Assembly (NCBI GenBank): GCA_026008535.1
Contig: BRKX01000014.1
Coordinates: 41,422,506 to 41,486,505, forward strand
Direction: 5' to 3'
Origin: Perilla frutescens
Taxonomy: Eukaryota; Streptophyta; Magnoliopsida; Lamiales; Lamiaceae
Length of the DNA stretch: 64,000 nt
This document shows, in pieces, positions 34,751 to 45,454 of this stretch (its first letter is position 1; each line of letters opens with the position of its first letter). A program made the position numbers and the translations under genes. The notes beneath the pieces are model-generated. The model was not told where the DNA came from and did no database searches. It saw nothing but the letters and a program-made list of their open reading frames with translations.

Positions 34751-35592
34751 ATTTTGATCATATGTGGGGGGGAATATACTAATTCCGAGACTTAGTTACC
34801 ATCTACTTTTATTTTGCTAAATTCATATATATGAATGATTTTTATTGTAATTTCATTTTCAAGTTATGTAATTTTATTTTCAAGTTGTTTAATTTTCTTA
34901 ATATAATAAATATTTAATTTAATATTATTTTTCCTATTAAGTTATTAATTGGTAATTATATTTAGTAAATATTGTGTGGATATAAAAAGTTAAGAGGTCT
35001 ACTTTGTAAATTTTGATAACTATAAAAGTGTTATTGAAAAAAAGTTTAAAAGTTGTATGAGGTGGAATATAATGAGAATATTCTTTTGAATTTGAGAATG
35101 AATTTGTTAGTTGAAGATAAATTATTGTTCCATGTGATAAGTACTACATTTTGGATTTGAGTTTGATGTTTACCCTTTGAAGATGGTCTAATGTGGTGAT
35201 TAACGGTGTCAATTTTTTACACTGTTCACGAAAATGAATTTAAATCAAAAGCTGAAAAAGAGAGGAAATGTAGGGCACTCCCAAGCAGCATGGAAATTTC
35301 TGCTCTTTGGCGTTCTTGATTTTTTCGTTTTTTAGTGATCCTGTCGGCCAACATTTCCAAAGCTGTGACAGCATGTTTACACAGCTTTAAAGAATTTGGA
35401 TGATCAATGTAGAAAATTATTCACTTCTTCATTAAGATCGTGACACGTGTAAGGTAATATATTTATGACGGGAGGTTTATAGGAAACTTCGTCGTCAATT
35501 CGTGCCCTGTTTTATCAGCTATATTAAGTTGAAAGGTAAACACTCATTCAACACCAAAACCGGGAAGATACAATTTACAAGTGAGGGGAGAA
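34751..35592. other. Spacer and 5' region of the ACA locus
   Basis: AT-rich up to about 35200, then mixed sequence leading into the ACA start. No TATA box placed with confidence. Confidence 0.5.
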
Positions 35593-37521
35593 ATGGATGT
35601 TTTACTGAGTGAGAAATGGGAGCTGCAGGCAAAGCATTCGTCGACGGAGGTGTTGCAGAGGTGGCGGGATCTTTGCGCGGTGCTCAAGAATCCCAAGCGC
35701 CGATTCCGATTCACCGCCAATCTCTCCAAGCGCTACGAGGTTGCTGAAATGCGCAAAACTAATCAGGTTTATTTCCTTTTCCCCTCTTTCTTCTATCCTA
35801 ATTTCTTTTATGAAAAAGTTGAGCAAATGGAATAGTGCAATATTGTACAATTGATCAGAACTTTCGATAGTGACCATGATGGCAATGGAAGATTGCTACA
35901 CAATTTAACTATTGCACATCAATTTCTTTTAGAGTGATATCTCTGTTTTCCCTATTCCTCCCCTGTTTATCTATGCTTGTAGCCAGATATATATCTTGAA
36001 AAATAAATAAATTATATTATATATATAAATGAAGAGACTGCAATTGGGATGACTACATTGGGTTTCTCTGAAGTTTGCGGAATTGTGTAGATGAGAATCA
36101 GTTTCGCAATGTGGCTGACACTAAATATAACATATTGTGTTTGATTTCAGGAAAAATTGAGGATCTCGGTTCTTGTCGCGAAAGCTGCATTTATATTTAT
36201 TAATGGTGAGAGTTTCTACATTAATTATTTCTGTGAGCAATGTTGTGTCCTTCTCCCTGAGTAACCAACACTGGTAGCAGGTGCGAAGTCAAGCGACTAC
36301 ACTGTACCTAAGGAAGTCAAAGCAGCCGGTTTCAAGATTTGTGCCGATGAGTTAGGATCCATAGTAGAAGGTCATGATCTGAAAAGGCTCGAGTTTCATG
36401 GTGGAGTGGCTGGCATTGTATATAAGCTCGCCACGGATGCCTCTAACGGCCTTGCAACGACTGATATAGTAAGACAGTCATAACTCTCTCTCTCTCTCTC
36501 TCTCTCTCTCGATACTTTTTTTTTGCAATCATGTATTTATGATCATCTAGTTACTTATCAATGGAATCAGGACCTCAGTCGCAGAGAGAAGATATTTGGG
36601 ATCAATAAGTTCAAAGAGAGGGAAGCTCGAAGCTTTTGGGTGTTCGTTAGGAAAGCCCTTCAAGATAGTAAACTCAAGATTCCCCGCATCTGTGCTTTGG
36701 TGTCTATGGGTTTTGGCATAACAAATGAAGGATGGCCTACAGGAGCTCACAATGGTCTTGGACTCGTTGCTGTCATGTTGCTTGCGGTTTTGGTCAGAGC
36801 AACGAAGGATTATGGTGAATACTTGACATTAAGGGATTTGGACAAGGAAAAGAAGATGAAGATTTCAATTCAAGTGACTAGGAATGGTTACCGGCAGAAG
36901 CTGTCCATCTATGAAATCTTGCCTGGTGATGTTGTGCATCTCTCTATTGGTGATCAAGTCCCTGCTGACGGCATTTTCCTCTCTGGTTTCTCTGTCATGA
37001 TTAACAAATCTAGTTTGACAGGAGAGAGTGAGCCAGCAACGGTCAATGCTGATAAACCCTTTTTACTGTCGGGAACCAAGGTCCAAGATGGGACTTGCAA
37101 GATGTTGGTTACCGCTGTCGGCATGAAAACACAATGGGGGAAATTAATGGAAACATCGAGTGAAGGAGAGGCCGAGGATGAAGACGAAACCCGACTGAAT
37201 GGAGATGCAACGATCATCGGAAATATTGGGTTTGCATTTGCTTTTGTGAGCTGGGAAGTTTTAGTTCAGAAGCTCATTGGTTGCAAATGGCAAGCAGGAA
37301 TTGCCTTGACCTTGTTGGTGTCCGAGGCTTTGGAATTGCTGGAACACTTTGCGATTGCTGCAGTTCCTGAGGGAGCAGCTCGAGCAGTGGCGCTGAGCCT
37401 CGCCTTTGCCGTGCAAAAGAAGATGAACGATAGAGCACTGGTTCGTCACTTGGTGGGGATGCTCATGAGTCCACAAGGAAGCGAATGTGAGTCGTCTTGC
37501 AGCTTCGTGGAGGAGGTCTAA
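35593..37521 (+). pseudogene. Truncated plasma-membrane-type Ca2+-ATPase (ACA, P2B), 4 exons
   Basis: Exons 35593-35766, 36151-36205, 36281-36468 and 36571-37521 join in phase into 455 residues, whereas complete ACA pumps have just over 1000. The N-terminal calmodulin-binding/autoinhibitory region is good (LQRWRDLCAVLKNPKRRFRF), then SIVEGHDLKRLEFHGG, the first membrane pair and the A domain with LPGDVVHLSIGDQVPADG and the dephosphorylation motif SLTGESEP. The fourth helix is damaged: the PEGLP calcium-site motif reads PEGAA and several hydrophobic residues before it are missing. The frame then runs into RALVRHLVGMLMSPQGS and stops, before the DKTGT phosphorylation site. Nothing of the C-terminal half follows. 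A working pump is impossible; transcription is still conceivable. Confidence 0.85.
36485..36510. repeat. (CT)13 microsatellite in intron 3 of the ACA pseudogene
   Basis: Perfect dinucleotide run just after the donor site. Confidence 0.95.
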
Positions 37522-37965
37522 GAGCTCAGTAACACCAAAGTGTCCGACTAGCCTAATGAGTTTGAAATCTGTCTTTTTTTAGTTAGGCTGAGGCACCAAC
37601 CCCTTCTTTTACCCACTAGGCCACAAATGATAGGATCTGTGACCTTTTCACTACTTATTTACGTTTAATTAGGATATCATTATTTTTCGAATGGAAATGG
37701 CATGCTTGGAATGATAAAATTGATTGAGAATGGAATCACGATTCGGAGATTCTATTTGCACTATATAATTTACTCTTTGCACCACAAAATAAATTAATTA
37801 AAAAATAATTAATTATAAAATTACTTAAATATCCTTATTATAAAATTCAAAAAATTAAATTAAAAATAAAAAAAAAATATAATGAAAAAAGACAGTTTCT
37901 TCTTCTCTGGCGAGAGGGCGTTCCCCGACGAGAGTCTGTCTCACATCGATTAAGTTGTAGATATT

Positions 37966-38160
37966 GATTTCTCTGATCTCGTAAGAAACCTCAACCCGGT
38001 GAGTTTTGGCCATGTGATAGCCGATACTCCAGTTGTGCAGAAATTGAGCAACCTTGAATATGTTCTTCTTCTTCTTATTGCGCCTGGGGTTCTTGACCCC
38101 GTCTCCCGCCGCCGCGTTCTCGGCGGATCTGCTGCTGCTGTTGCTACTGGTGGTGCTAAA
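37966..38160 (-). pseudogene. Captured fragment resembling mitochondrial ribosomal protein mS34
   Basis: The minus strand keeps an open frame of over 60 codons without an ATG start: a Ser-rich lead, a basic patch (KNPRRNKKKKN), then IFKVAQFLHNWSIGYHMAKT and VSYEIREINIY. The block I-F-x-V-A-x-x-L-x-N-W-x-I-G-Y-x-M-A-K-T followed by V-S-Y-x-I-x-x-I-N-x-Y is how I remember plant S34-type mitochondrial ribosomal proteins. It then breaks off. It is a captured fragment, not a gene. The family call is from memory and uncertain; the presence of captured coding sequence is firmer. Confidence 0.45.
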
Positions 38161-38289
38161 GTTCGCTCAAGAAGCTGAATGATGCTCTGTAGATCACTCT
38201 TCTCTTTTAGGAAAAAAAAAACGACATCGTTGAGTCGAGTCAGGTCTAGGCGGCGATCGTCGACGGCGCTGGAAAAGAAGGAGGAGCGC

Positions 38290-38487
38290 CGACGAGGACG
38301 TGGCGCGGCGGTATGAGTGGATGGGGAAGCTCTGCGATTACATGGCGGTGTACGCCTCGAAGAATCCGAGGGAGGCGTACGTTAACTACAAAGATGTGGA
38401 GCTGGGGGTGATGAACAATGGGAGTAAGATTCATGGCGGGAAATGGGGGGTGAAATATTTCAAGAACAATTTTGATAGATTGGTGTA
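38290..38487 (+). pseudogene. Captured fragment of a berberine-bridge-enzyme-like oxidase
   Basis: The frame reads DEDVARRYEWMGKLCDYMAV, YASKNPREAYVNYKDVELGV and KWGVKYFKNNFDRLV, then a TAG where the family has a Lys codon (RLVKVK). This is the C-terminal region of FAD-linked BBE-like enzymes (the Y..SKNPR.AY.NYRD.D.G and WG.KYF..NF.RLV.VK motifs). The FAD-binding and covalent-attachment regions are absent. A second shorter copy of the GGGAAATGGGGGGTGAAATA segment sits at about 38610-38630, so the captured piece was partly duplicated. It lies inside the Pack-MULE and has no function of its own. Confidence 0.8.
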
Positions 38488-39019
38488 GGTGAAGATGAGG
38501 GTGGCAGCCATTTGAGTGTGTAGTACACAGGCACAAAACTGTGTGAAGGATCACTGCCGAAGTTCTACCAGGGCCACCGCAACACCACCGTGCATGCTCA
38601 GCCTCGTGCACGGGAAATGGGGGGTGAAATATTTTCAAGAACAATTTTTCCCTTCTTTTTTTTAACTCTTTTTACGTTTTTTTAAACTGATTTTAAGTTT
38701 GTATTTTCTGATTTTAAGTTTTTTTTTTAAAGTAAAAAACATATTTTATATGGAAGGGTATTATAGTCAATATTAGTGGTGCAAAGAGTAAAAAAAGTGG
38801 TGCATGGAGAAACTGTGGTGCAAAGAGTAAAAACTGTGGTGCAAATAGAAACTCCCATCACGATTCTCATATTCATTATCAATTATATGACTGATATAAT
38901 TTTTCAATTGGGAATCATCATTTTAGAAGGAATCGAGGTTTTGCAGGTGGTCACCATTATTATTATTTTGCAGGTGGTCAAAACGTTGACCCGAATTGAC
39001 CGTTTGATATAACATTATA

Positions 39020-39287
39020 CTCCCTCCCATTCAAAATATAAGTCTTTTTAGCTCTTTTAACTATTTATAAAATATAAGTCTTTTTAGAAGTTAATGTCAA
39101 TTTTACCCCCATTAATGAATACATAAATTAATGTAAATTCAATTAACTTGGTTTATGAATTTCTATAATATATCTATAATTTCTATTAAATGTAAATTAT
39201 AATTAATGAGGTTAAATTGGGTAAAAATATTATTTATTAAAATCTGTGCAACAACTCAAAAAGACTTATATTTTGAATGGGAGGGAG
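39020..39287. mobile_element. Stowaway MITE (Tc1/mariner)
   Basis: A 268-bp element with ends CTCCCTCCCATTCAAAATAT and its reverse complement ATATTTTGAATGGGAGGGAG, flanked by TA on both sides (39018-39019 and 39288-39289). These are the signature CTCCCTCC terminus and target of plant Stowaway elements. The interior is AT-rich and non-coding. Confidence 0.95.
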
Positions 39288-39827
39288 TATATAACTAGTG
39301 TATGGAAGTTTTTGCCCAAGAAAATACTAGTTTCCCAAACAAACAAATAAAACAAACTTACAACCATATAAAATATTGTTGTAAATATATAAATATGCGA
39401 TATAATGATTATTTGATAAGAAAATAATTATATGATTATATATTTTTTTTGTAAAAAAAAAAGAATAATTAAATAACAAGTGTATATATACCGGGCCAAT
39501 GAATCAAGCTTATTTCCACCATTTTCAAATAAAATCCTCAAACTCGAGGATGGAAAAAAATGCATATTGAGTTTTGATAAAGCTGAATTCTACGTCATCT
39601 CTATTGTTACAACAAAAAATCGTACACACATTATCATGTAAATAACAAATCTAACTTCTAACAATTAAATCTACATGATCTTAAAAAAATAAAAAACAAT
39701 TAAATCTACATGAGTCTTCACTGCACATTTCTTTTTCTCCCTTTCACAATCAAATCTCGTATACATGAAATAAGTATATAACGCAATTCCAACTATTTTC
39801 CATTGCATTTTAGAAGATAAAAATAAT

Positions 39828-42800
39828 TCACAAGTTCCGTGTTCCGCTAGGGGTACCATCATCCAACAGAGACTGGAGATGTTTTACTACAACGCTCATT
39901 TTTGGACGTGAATTAGCTTCATTTTGTACACACAAGGCAGCAATTTCAGCCATCTGCACTAGGCAAAGAGAGAGAGAGAGTGATAGAGAGAGAGAGGAAC
40001 TAGATCATATTTCTCATCTTGAAGGAATTGTATAGCTGCATTGCATGCTATTTGATTCATTTCAAGTATATATATGGCACAAACACAATTACAGTTGAAG
40101 TAAACAAACTGTTTTACCTTTTGAACTGCATTTGGAGGGTAGTCTCCTTTGAGTCTAGCATCGACAATCTCCTCCACCTTGCCTTCACTGATCTTAGCCG
40201 TTGCCTGGTTTTATATAAGTTTTTCAGTTATTCAACCAGAGTGTATAAGACTGTGTACGAAACAAAACCAAAGGATGCATACCCATGCGGCAAGAGACTC
40301 CTGTTCCCTTGGCCGTGTATGATCAAATGGTTTACGGCCAGTCAAGAGTTCTAGGAGCACCACACCAAAGCTGTAAACATCGTTCCTCCAGCTTATCTTG
40401 GCTACCATTAAGTATCTAGCACCCGAGATTTTAAATGGAGAAAAAAATTATCAGGACCAGTAAAACATATGAATCAATCAAGCTAGCTACTAGTTTTGTT
40501 CATTGATCTCTTAAGACTAAGAAATGAGCATACTCAGGAGCATGATAGCCAATAGTCCCAAAATACAAAGTGGAAGTAAGACGCTGTGTCATGTCAGCAG
40601 CTCGATTTGACAGACCAAAATCAGCAATCTTAGCAACATCATTATCTTCAAAGAGTAAAACATTACTGGACTTGATGGCCAGATGAATATGTGCCTTCTG
40701 ATGAATATAATTTAATCCCTTTGCAGCCTCAATAGAAATTTTAGCCCTTTGAGTCCATGACAAAACTGGGGCCTGCCCTGTTCCTTTGACGCCTGTTCGT
40801 CTCATATTAACAATGAAACTAATTACTTTTAAAATTGAGAAAAATCTAGCATACTTGGTTAAGGATAAAAAAAAAGTAGTGTTGCTGGAATGAATTATTG
40901 CAAACTCACCATGAAGAATGTCATGTAGGCTTCCATGTGAAGCAAACTCATAAGCCAAGACTTTCAGTCTACCATCCACACAATAACCAAGTAGCTCAAC
41001 CAAGTTTTCATGCTTCAGGGAGGAAACAACTGAAACCTATAAAACCGTATGTTGTAAAACATATTTTTATCTGAAAAAGTAATAGTATAGAAACCTATGT
41101 AAACATGGTACTCAAACCTGTTCTAGAAACTCTTGCTCTGGATGGTTACTAGAGTTGAAGTTTTTAATTGCTGCAGCGTGTCCACTTTTCAAGATTCCAT
41201 GGTATACTTCTCCACAGGATCCCTTACCAATCAAACACCTAGTGCTGAAATTACCAGTAATATCATTTAACTCATCAACTGCAATGGTTGGAACAGCAAT
41301 CGGCAGTCCTGCATGTTTACCTAATGAAAATATCTTATTAGTTATAGTAGACATGAAAACTTATGCATCAAAATATGAAGATGCCATTTGTACATGACAA
41401 TGAAGATATAATCTTACTGGTTGTTTTGACTCTGTTCCGAAATGCGCCCCAGGGTCGAAATCGTGATAATTTGTGAGTTTTAGATTTACTCCCTTCTTTT
41501 CTTCCAGATTGAGGCTCATTAGTTTGCTCATTGGGTGCCATGACTTGCTCGGATAAGTTTTCTTCACCATTAGCTGGATGGATATAGTTTACCTGGTTAG
41601 CCACTATTGGTAACAACAATTCTGATTTCTTCTGTTGCCCAAGTGCGAACTCAAGTTGTTCCACAACTTCAGCCATTGATGGGCGTTCCCTTGGTTCAGC
41701 TTTCAAGCATCGTTCTACAACTCTTACATACATCTCTAGGCTGTCTTTTGAAATTTCTCTTCTAAGAGTTGAAACTACAATTTGGTCAGCTCTTCCCTTT
41801 CTAATGTTTTCTTGAGCCCATGCGGCCAACGATTTCTCATTTTCTTCAGCAAATGGATCGATGGTATGTCTCCCGCATAATACTTCCACCAACACCACTC
41901 CAAAGGCATATGCATCACTTTTCTTGGTTAATCTGCCGGTCGTACAATAATCTGGGTCTAGATATCCAATCGTGCCCTTAACCATTGTGCTGACATGTGT
42001 ATCTAGTTCATTTCCATGTAAAGATTTGGCCAAACCAAAATCTGTAATCTTAGCTACTAAGGTTTCATCCAGAAGAATATTTGAAGACTTTATATCACGA
42101 TGTATGACTGAACCTTTGTGAAGATAGTCTAGTCCATGACCTACTCCAATGCATATAGAAAGCCGTTGCTTCCAAGTTAGAGATATGCAGTCTTTGTTGA
42201 TCGTTGAAAGTTTGTAAAGGCGGTCGGCCAGTGTTCCATTAGCCAGGTACTGATAAACAAGAATCATTTCACTCTTCTCATTGCAGTAGCCAATCAGAGA
42301 GACCAAATTAACATGTCGGAGCTCAGATAGTGTTTCAATCTCTGTCCAAAACTCTCGTGCCCCTTGCTTTGACTTTAATCCTAGTCGCTTTATGGCCACA
42401 GTCTCTCGTCCATTATCAATGAGTCCTTTATAGACCTTACCAAATCCACCCCTTCCAATGACATGTGTATCACTGAAATTTCTAGTTGCTAATTGGATCT
42501 CAGCAAATGAGAAGTACCGGCAACATTGTTGAGGCATGGCCGAAGGCATGTTTTCCACCTCTTCAGGACTACCTTCCCTCTTTTTTTTCAACATATAAAC
42601 AATGATGTTTATCAGAACAAGTAATGTTGTTGCAACACTCACAATCCTATTTTTGCTATCAAGAACATGGTCGCGTACACTTTGAACCACGGGCAAGGGA
42701 TTTGGAGAGGCAAGACTATTTTCAAGGTTACTTAACTTCATTACTTCAAATCCTTGAAAGGGTTCTAGTCCATCCATGACCTCAACATTTGAGTTCAGGC

Positions 42801-43878
42801 AAATCAACAGATCATCCTTACCTCCTTGTTTGCAACCTTTCATTATCACCATGAAGTCCCTATACAAGGGGGTGCTATTTTCATCACCCACTTTTGTTTT
42901 TGCATCAATATCAGCATTCACAATCATGCCATTAATCTGGATTTCATAAATGAGGCCTCCAATCTCTGTAATCATCTTGAATATGAGATTGGAGAAATGA
43001 AGTCTAACCAAGTACCTGAATCCTACATCCACTGGTACTTTCAATGTAATATTTTGCATCTTGTTCGCGTTCGTCTTAGGAACTGATCCCCACAGCTCAA
43101 ACATGTCACGAGTTTCAGCACCTAACGAAAGAGGATCCTGTTTAACACTTTGCCGGTGGATCATTTCAAGTGCAGTGCCGCTGTCCACATAGACTGGAAA
43201 ATTACCAATCTGTTGCACTCCAATATTTCCTACTCCTCCAAAGTAAGAAAGGCTGAGGGGTACCGAGATAATCTCAATGCCATTTATGAAAGCATACGTG
43301 TCAGATGACCTCCTATTCACAGGAGAGAAAACTAAGTTTAACTCTTGATTTTCTTCTATGTTTAAACAGTATTCCTTGACAAATGAACTCAAACCAAGAT
43401 CATCAGCAGTAAGGGAAGCACTAAAGTTGGTGAGCAGGATGAAACTACCGGCTTCAATGGTAAACAAGTCGTTGAGACCTTTGAAGCCTTTATACACAGC
43501 AGGATTAAAGTGAAGGCAGATAATTTTCTGACCTGGGCTCACCCGAAACGAATAGGAGAACTGATAACGAGAGAGACGTGCCGTTCTGTGGGGAACTTGA
43601 TCATCCGTAGAAAGCAATCTGCCAATGGCGCTTGAGGCGGTTGATGTGCCCTTTACACGCAGCAAGGATGAGATCTTTGGGTGTACATCTCCGAGCCATT
43701 TCCTGCCGTTGCGAGCTGTAAAAGTTCCACTTGAGCCACAATTAACTGAAACATCGTCTGTGAATTGTGTTGGATCACTGTTACTGGCTGCACAAGTGTT
43801 AAGGAAGCAGAGAAAGATCAGGACAACCGAAACTGCTTCGAGCTGTGTTCTGTAATAAACCAGAATCCGACACAACAT
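39828..43878 (-). CDS. Malectin-like receptor kinase fused to a PTI1-like pseudokinase, 7 exons
   Basis: Exons (minus): 43878-41418, 41320-41118, 41036-40910, 40792-40534, 40415-40283, 40204-40118, 39953-39828; GT-AG junctions and phases agree, giving 1131 residues. Order: signal peptide (1-31); CrRLK1L-type malectin-like ectodomain (VNCGSSGTF, YSFRVSPGQK, AFINGIEIISVP, NPLP); helix about 410-429; kinase 1 with GRGGFGKV, K497, HRD 593-595 and DFG from 613, all intact; a basic linker; then from 821 a module matching tomato PTI1 and RLCK-VIII (LVELLGYC, LAYEFASHGSLHDILHG, GTIGYHAPEY, SFGVVLLELLTGRKPFDH). Module 2 keeps GKGSCGEV, K873 and DFG (988) but has HLA (967-969) for HRD. A close paralogue lies at 47542-49899. 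The 97-bp gap before exon 2 leaves little room for a second promoter, but two separate transcripts cannot be excluded. Confidence 0.8.
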
Positions 43879-44940
43879 GACATCCCCACCTAACCGAATA
43901 CAATGAAGAAAATGAAGTTGTTGATCATTCTCTGCTTAAGTCGTTTAAGTCGTCGCTTTTAAAATTTGGAAGGTAAAGCATTTGACTATAGTCGGCACTC
44001 GGCAAATATATAAACCTAGTGATCTGCATTTTCACACCTCTGAAATCTTATTCTTGCTGTGTCATATTATTATTTTGTAAAGCTTTCATTTTGAGAAACT
44101 GGCCTTCAGAAATGGCAAATACTTGCATGCACAAAGTAAATATAAGACTTATTTCAGACGGACAGGTCAAATTTGCGGGTTAATCTGCAAAAAAAAAAAA
44201 TCAGTAAAATCAGTATCAACAATAACATTAAAAAGTATCACTCAAAATTCGAAAAGTATCACTTACATGATTAAATAGTAAGGGATCTGCCACTTATTTT
44301 AGGGTTTTTTGGGTTGTTTTTAGGGGTTTGTGGGGATGTTTTTAGGTGTTTATTTTGTGTGTTTTAGATATTTTTGGGGGTGCTTTTAGGGGTTTATTTT
44401 GTGTTTTTTTTAGGGTTTTTTGTGTTTTTTAAGGTTTTTTTTTATTATGTTTTTTAGGAATTTTTGGGGGGTGTTTTTATGGTTTTATTTTGTGCTTTTT
44501 AAGGATTTATTAATTTCATTTAATGGTATAAATTTATATTTATTTTAAATAAATTATATCAATTCGCTTTAATTTTAGGATTCATTAATTTTATTTTAGG
44601 GTATAAATTTTGTTGGGAAAAATTAAAAAAAAAAACCAAAGAAATCGGAAAAAAAAATTAAAAAATTCGCAAAAAAAAAAATGAAAAAAAAAACGACGGG
44701 CACGTGACGCCCATGCGCCGTCTCATATAGGCGCACACAAGGGGCTCTTGTACGCAAGAGCTTCTCATCCGAAATATATTTCCTCATTGTTTAGAAACTC
44801 TCTTCTTTTTCCAGGAGGATTAAACTGATTTGTTGTATCCTTTGCCTGATATATATTCTTTGTGGTAAACTTTCAAATCAATCATAGAAAAGAATATTAT
44901 GTAGTACTGATTAACTCATTAGATCCAATCGTAAAAACAA
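43879..44940. other. Promoter region of the fused kinase gene, plus G/T-rich spacer
   Basis: The first few hundred bases are the likely promoter (minus strand). From about 44290 to 44600 the plus strand is a low-complexity G/T-rich stretch with many TTTTTAGGG-like words, then A runs and a short GC-rich patch (44693-44735: CACGTGACGCCC, GCGCCGTCTC). This may be a degraded transposon, but its ends are not clear. Confidence 0.4.
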
Positions 44941-44949
44941 AAGATCATT

Positions 44950-45190
44950 TTGACCAAATTTTCACTATAATACCCAACTTTATACTTAAAAGCAACGTGA
45001 CCCCAACGTTTCATTTTCTTCACATTTATACTCTCCGTAAAATTTTCCGGCTACTGCAAACCAAGTCAGCCACCAAAATTCGACATGGGTAGTGTAGAGT
45101 GAATTTTGAAGAAAATTAAACATGGGATTGAGTTGCTATTAAGTATAGATTGAGGTATTATTGTGAAAAATTGCAAACGTTTGGTATCAA
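44950..45190. mobile_element. Foldback MITE-like inverted repeat
   Basis: The left arm AAATTTTCACTATAATACCC with CTTTATACTTAAAAGCAACG pairs with the reverse complement of the right arm (TTTTTCACAATAATACCTCA, CTATACTTAATAGCAACTCA). The arms are about 100 bp around a centre near 45060. Borders and target duplication not determined. Confidence 0.6.
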
Positions 45191-45327
45191 ATATAATTTC
45201 CCCTTTTACAAAAATATTAAACTCTATATCTTCATAAGTGAGACTATCCAGGTCTTGAAAATGGTGCAATCTATCAACAAGTTTTGGAACCAGAAATTTA
45301 TCTTCCATCGAGCGAAGGAATGACTAC

Positions 45328-45345
45328 TACTACTACTACTACTAC
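45328..45345. repeat. (CTA)6 microsatellite
   Basis: Short trinucleotide run between the two receptor-kinase loci. Confidence 0.9.
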
Positions 45346-45454
45346 ATAAAGATTTCAACAATTCTCTAGTCTCAGAGCATTGAAGGAATTCATGAGTATG
45401 GTTATTCTTTTGGAGTGGTATCCAGAAAAAGGCAGGAGAGCTTTAATGATAGAG

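Larger units (their letters stand above)
37745..38856. mobile_element. Pack-MULE carrying two host gene fragments
   Basis: A 1112-bp element bounded by inverted ends: GGAGATTCTATTTGCAC on the left and, as reverse complement of the right end, GGGAGTTTCTATTTGCACC. More TTTACTCTTTGCACCAC units lie inside both ends. It is flanked by a perfect 10-bp duplication ATCACGATTC (37735-37744 and 38857-38866), which fits the Mutator superfamily. The interior is GC-rich and includes two pieces of unrelated plant genes in opposite orientation, the hallmark of gene-capturing Pack-MULEs. It has no transposase. Confidence 0.85.

Noticed and set aside
38246..38644. 132-codon minus-strand frame
   Set aside because: Antisense of the captured BBE-like fragment; the plus strand carries the recognisable protein.
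41361..41570. Frame ending in GIFIF at the 3' side of the first receptor-kinase exon
   Set aside because: The last 16 residues (KIISSLSCTNGIFIF) are intron read-through after the donor at 41417; the phase-compatible exon 2 continues the protein.
44290..44600. Telomere-like repeat tract (TTTTTAGGG words)
   Set aside because: Units are irregular in length and sequence; plain G/T-rich low complexity fits better.
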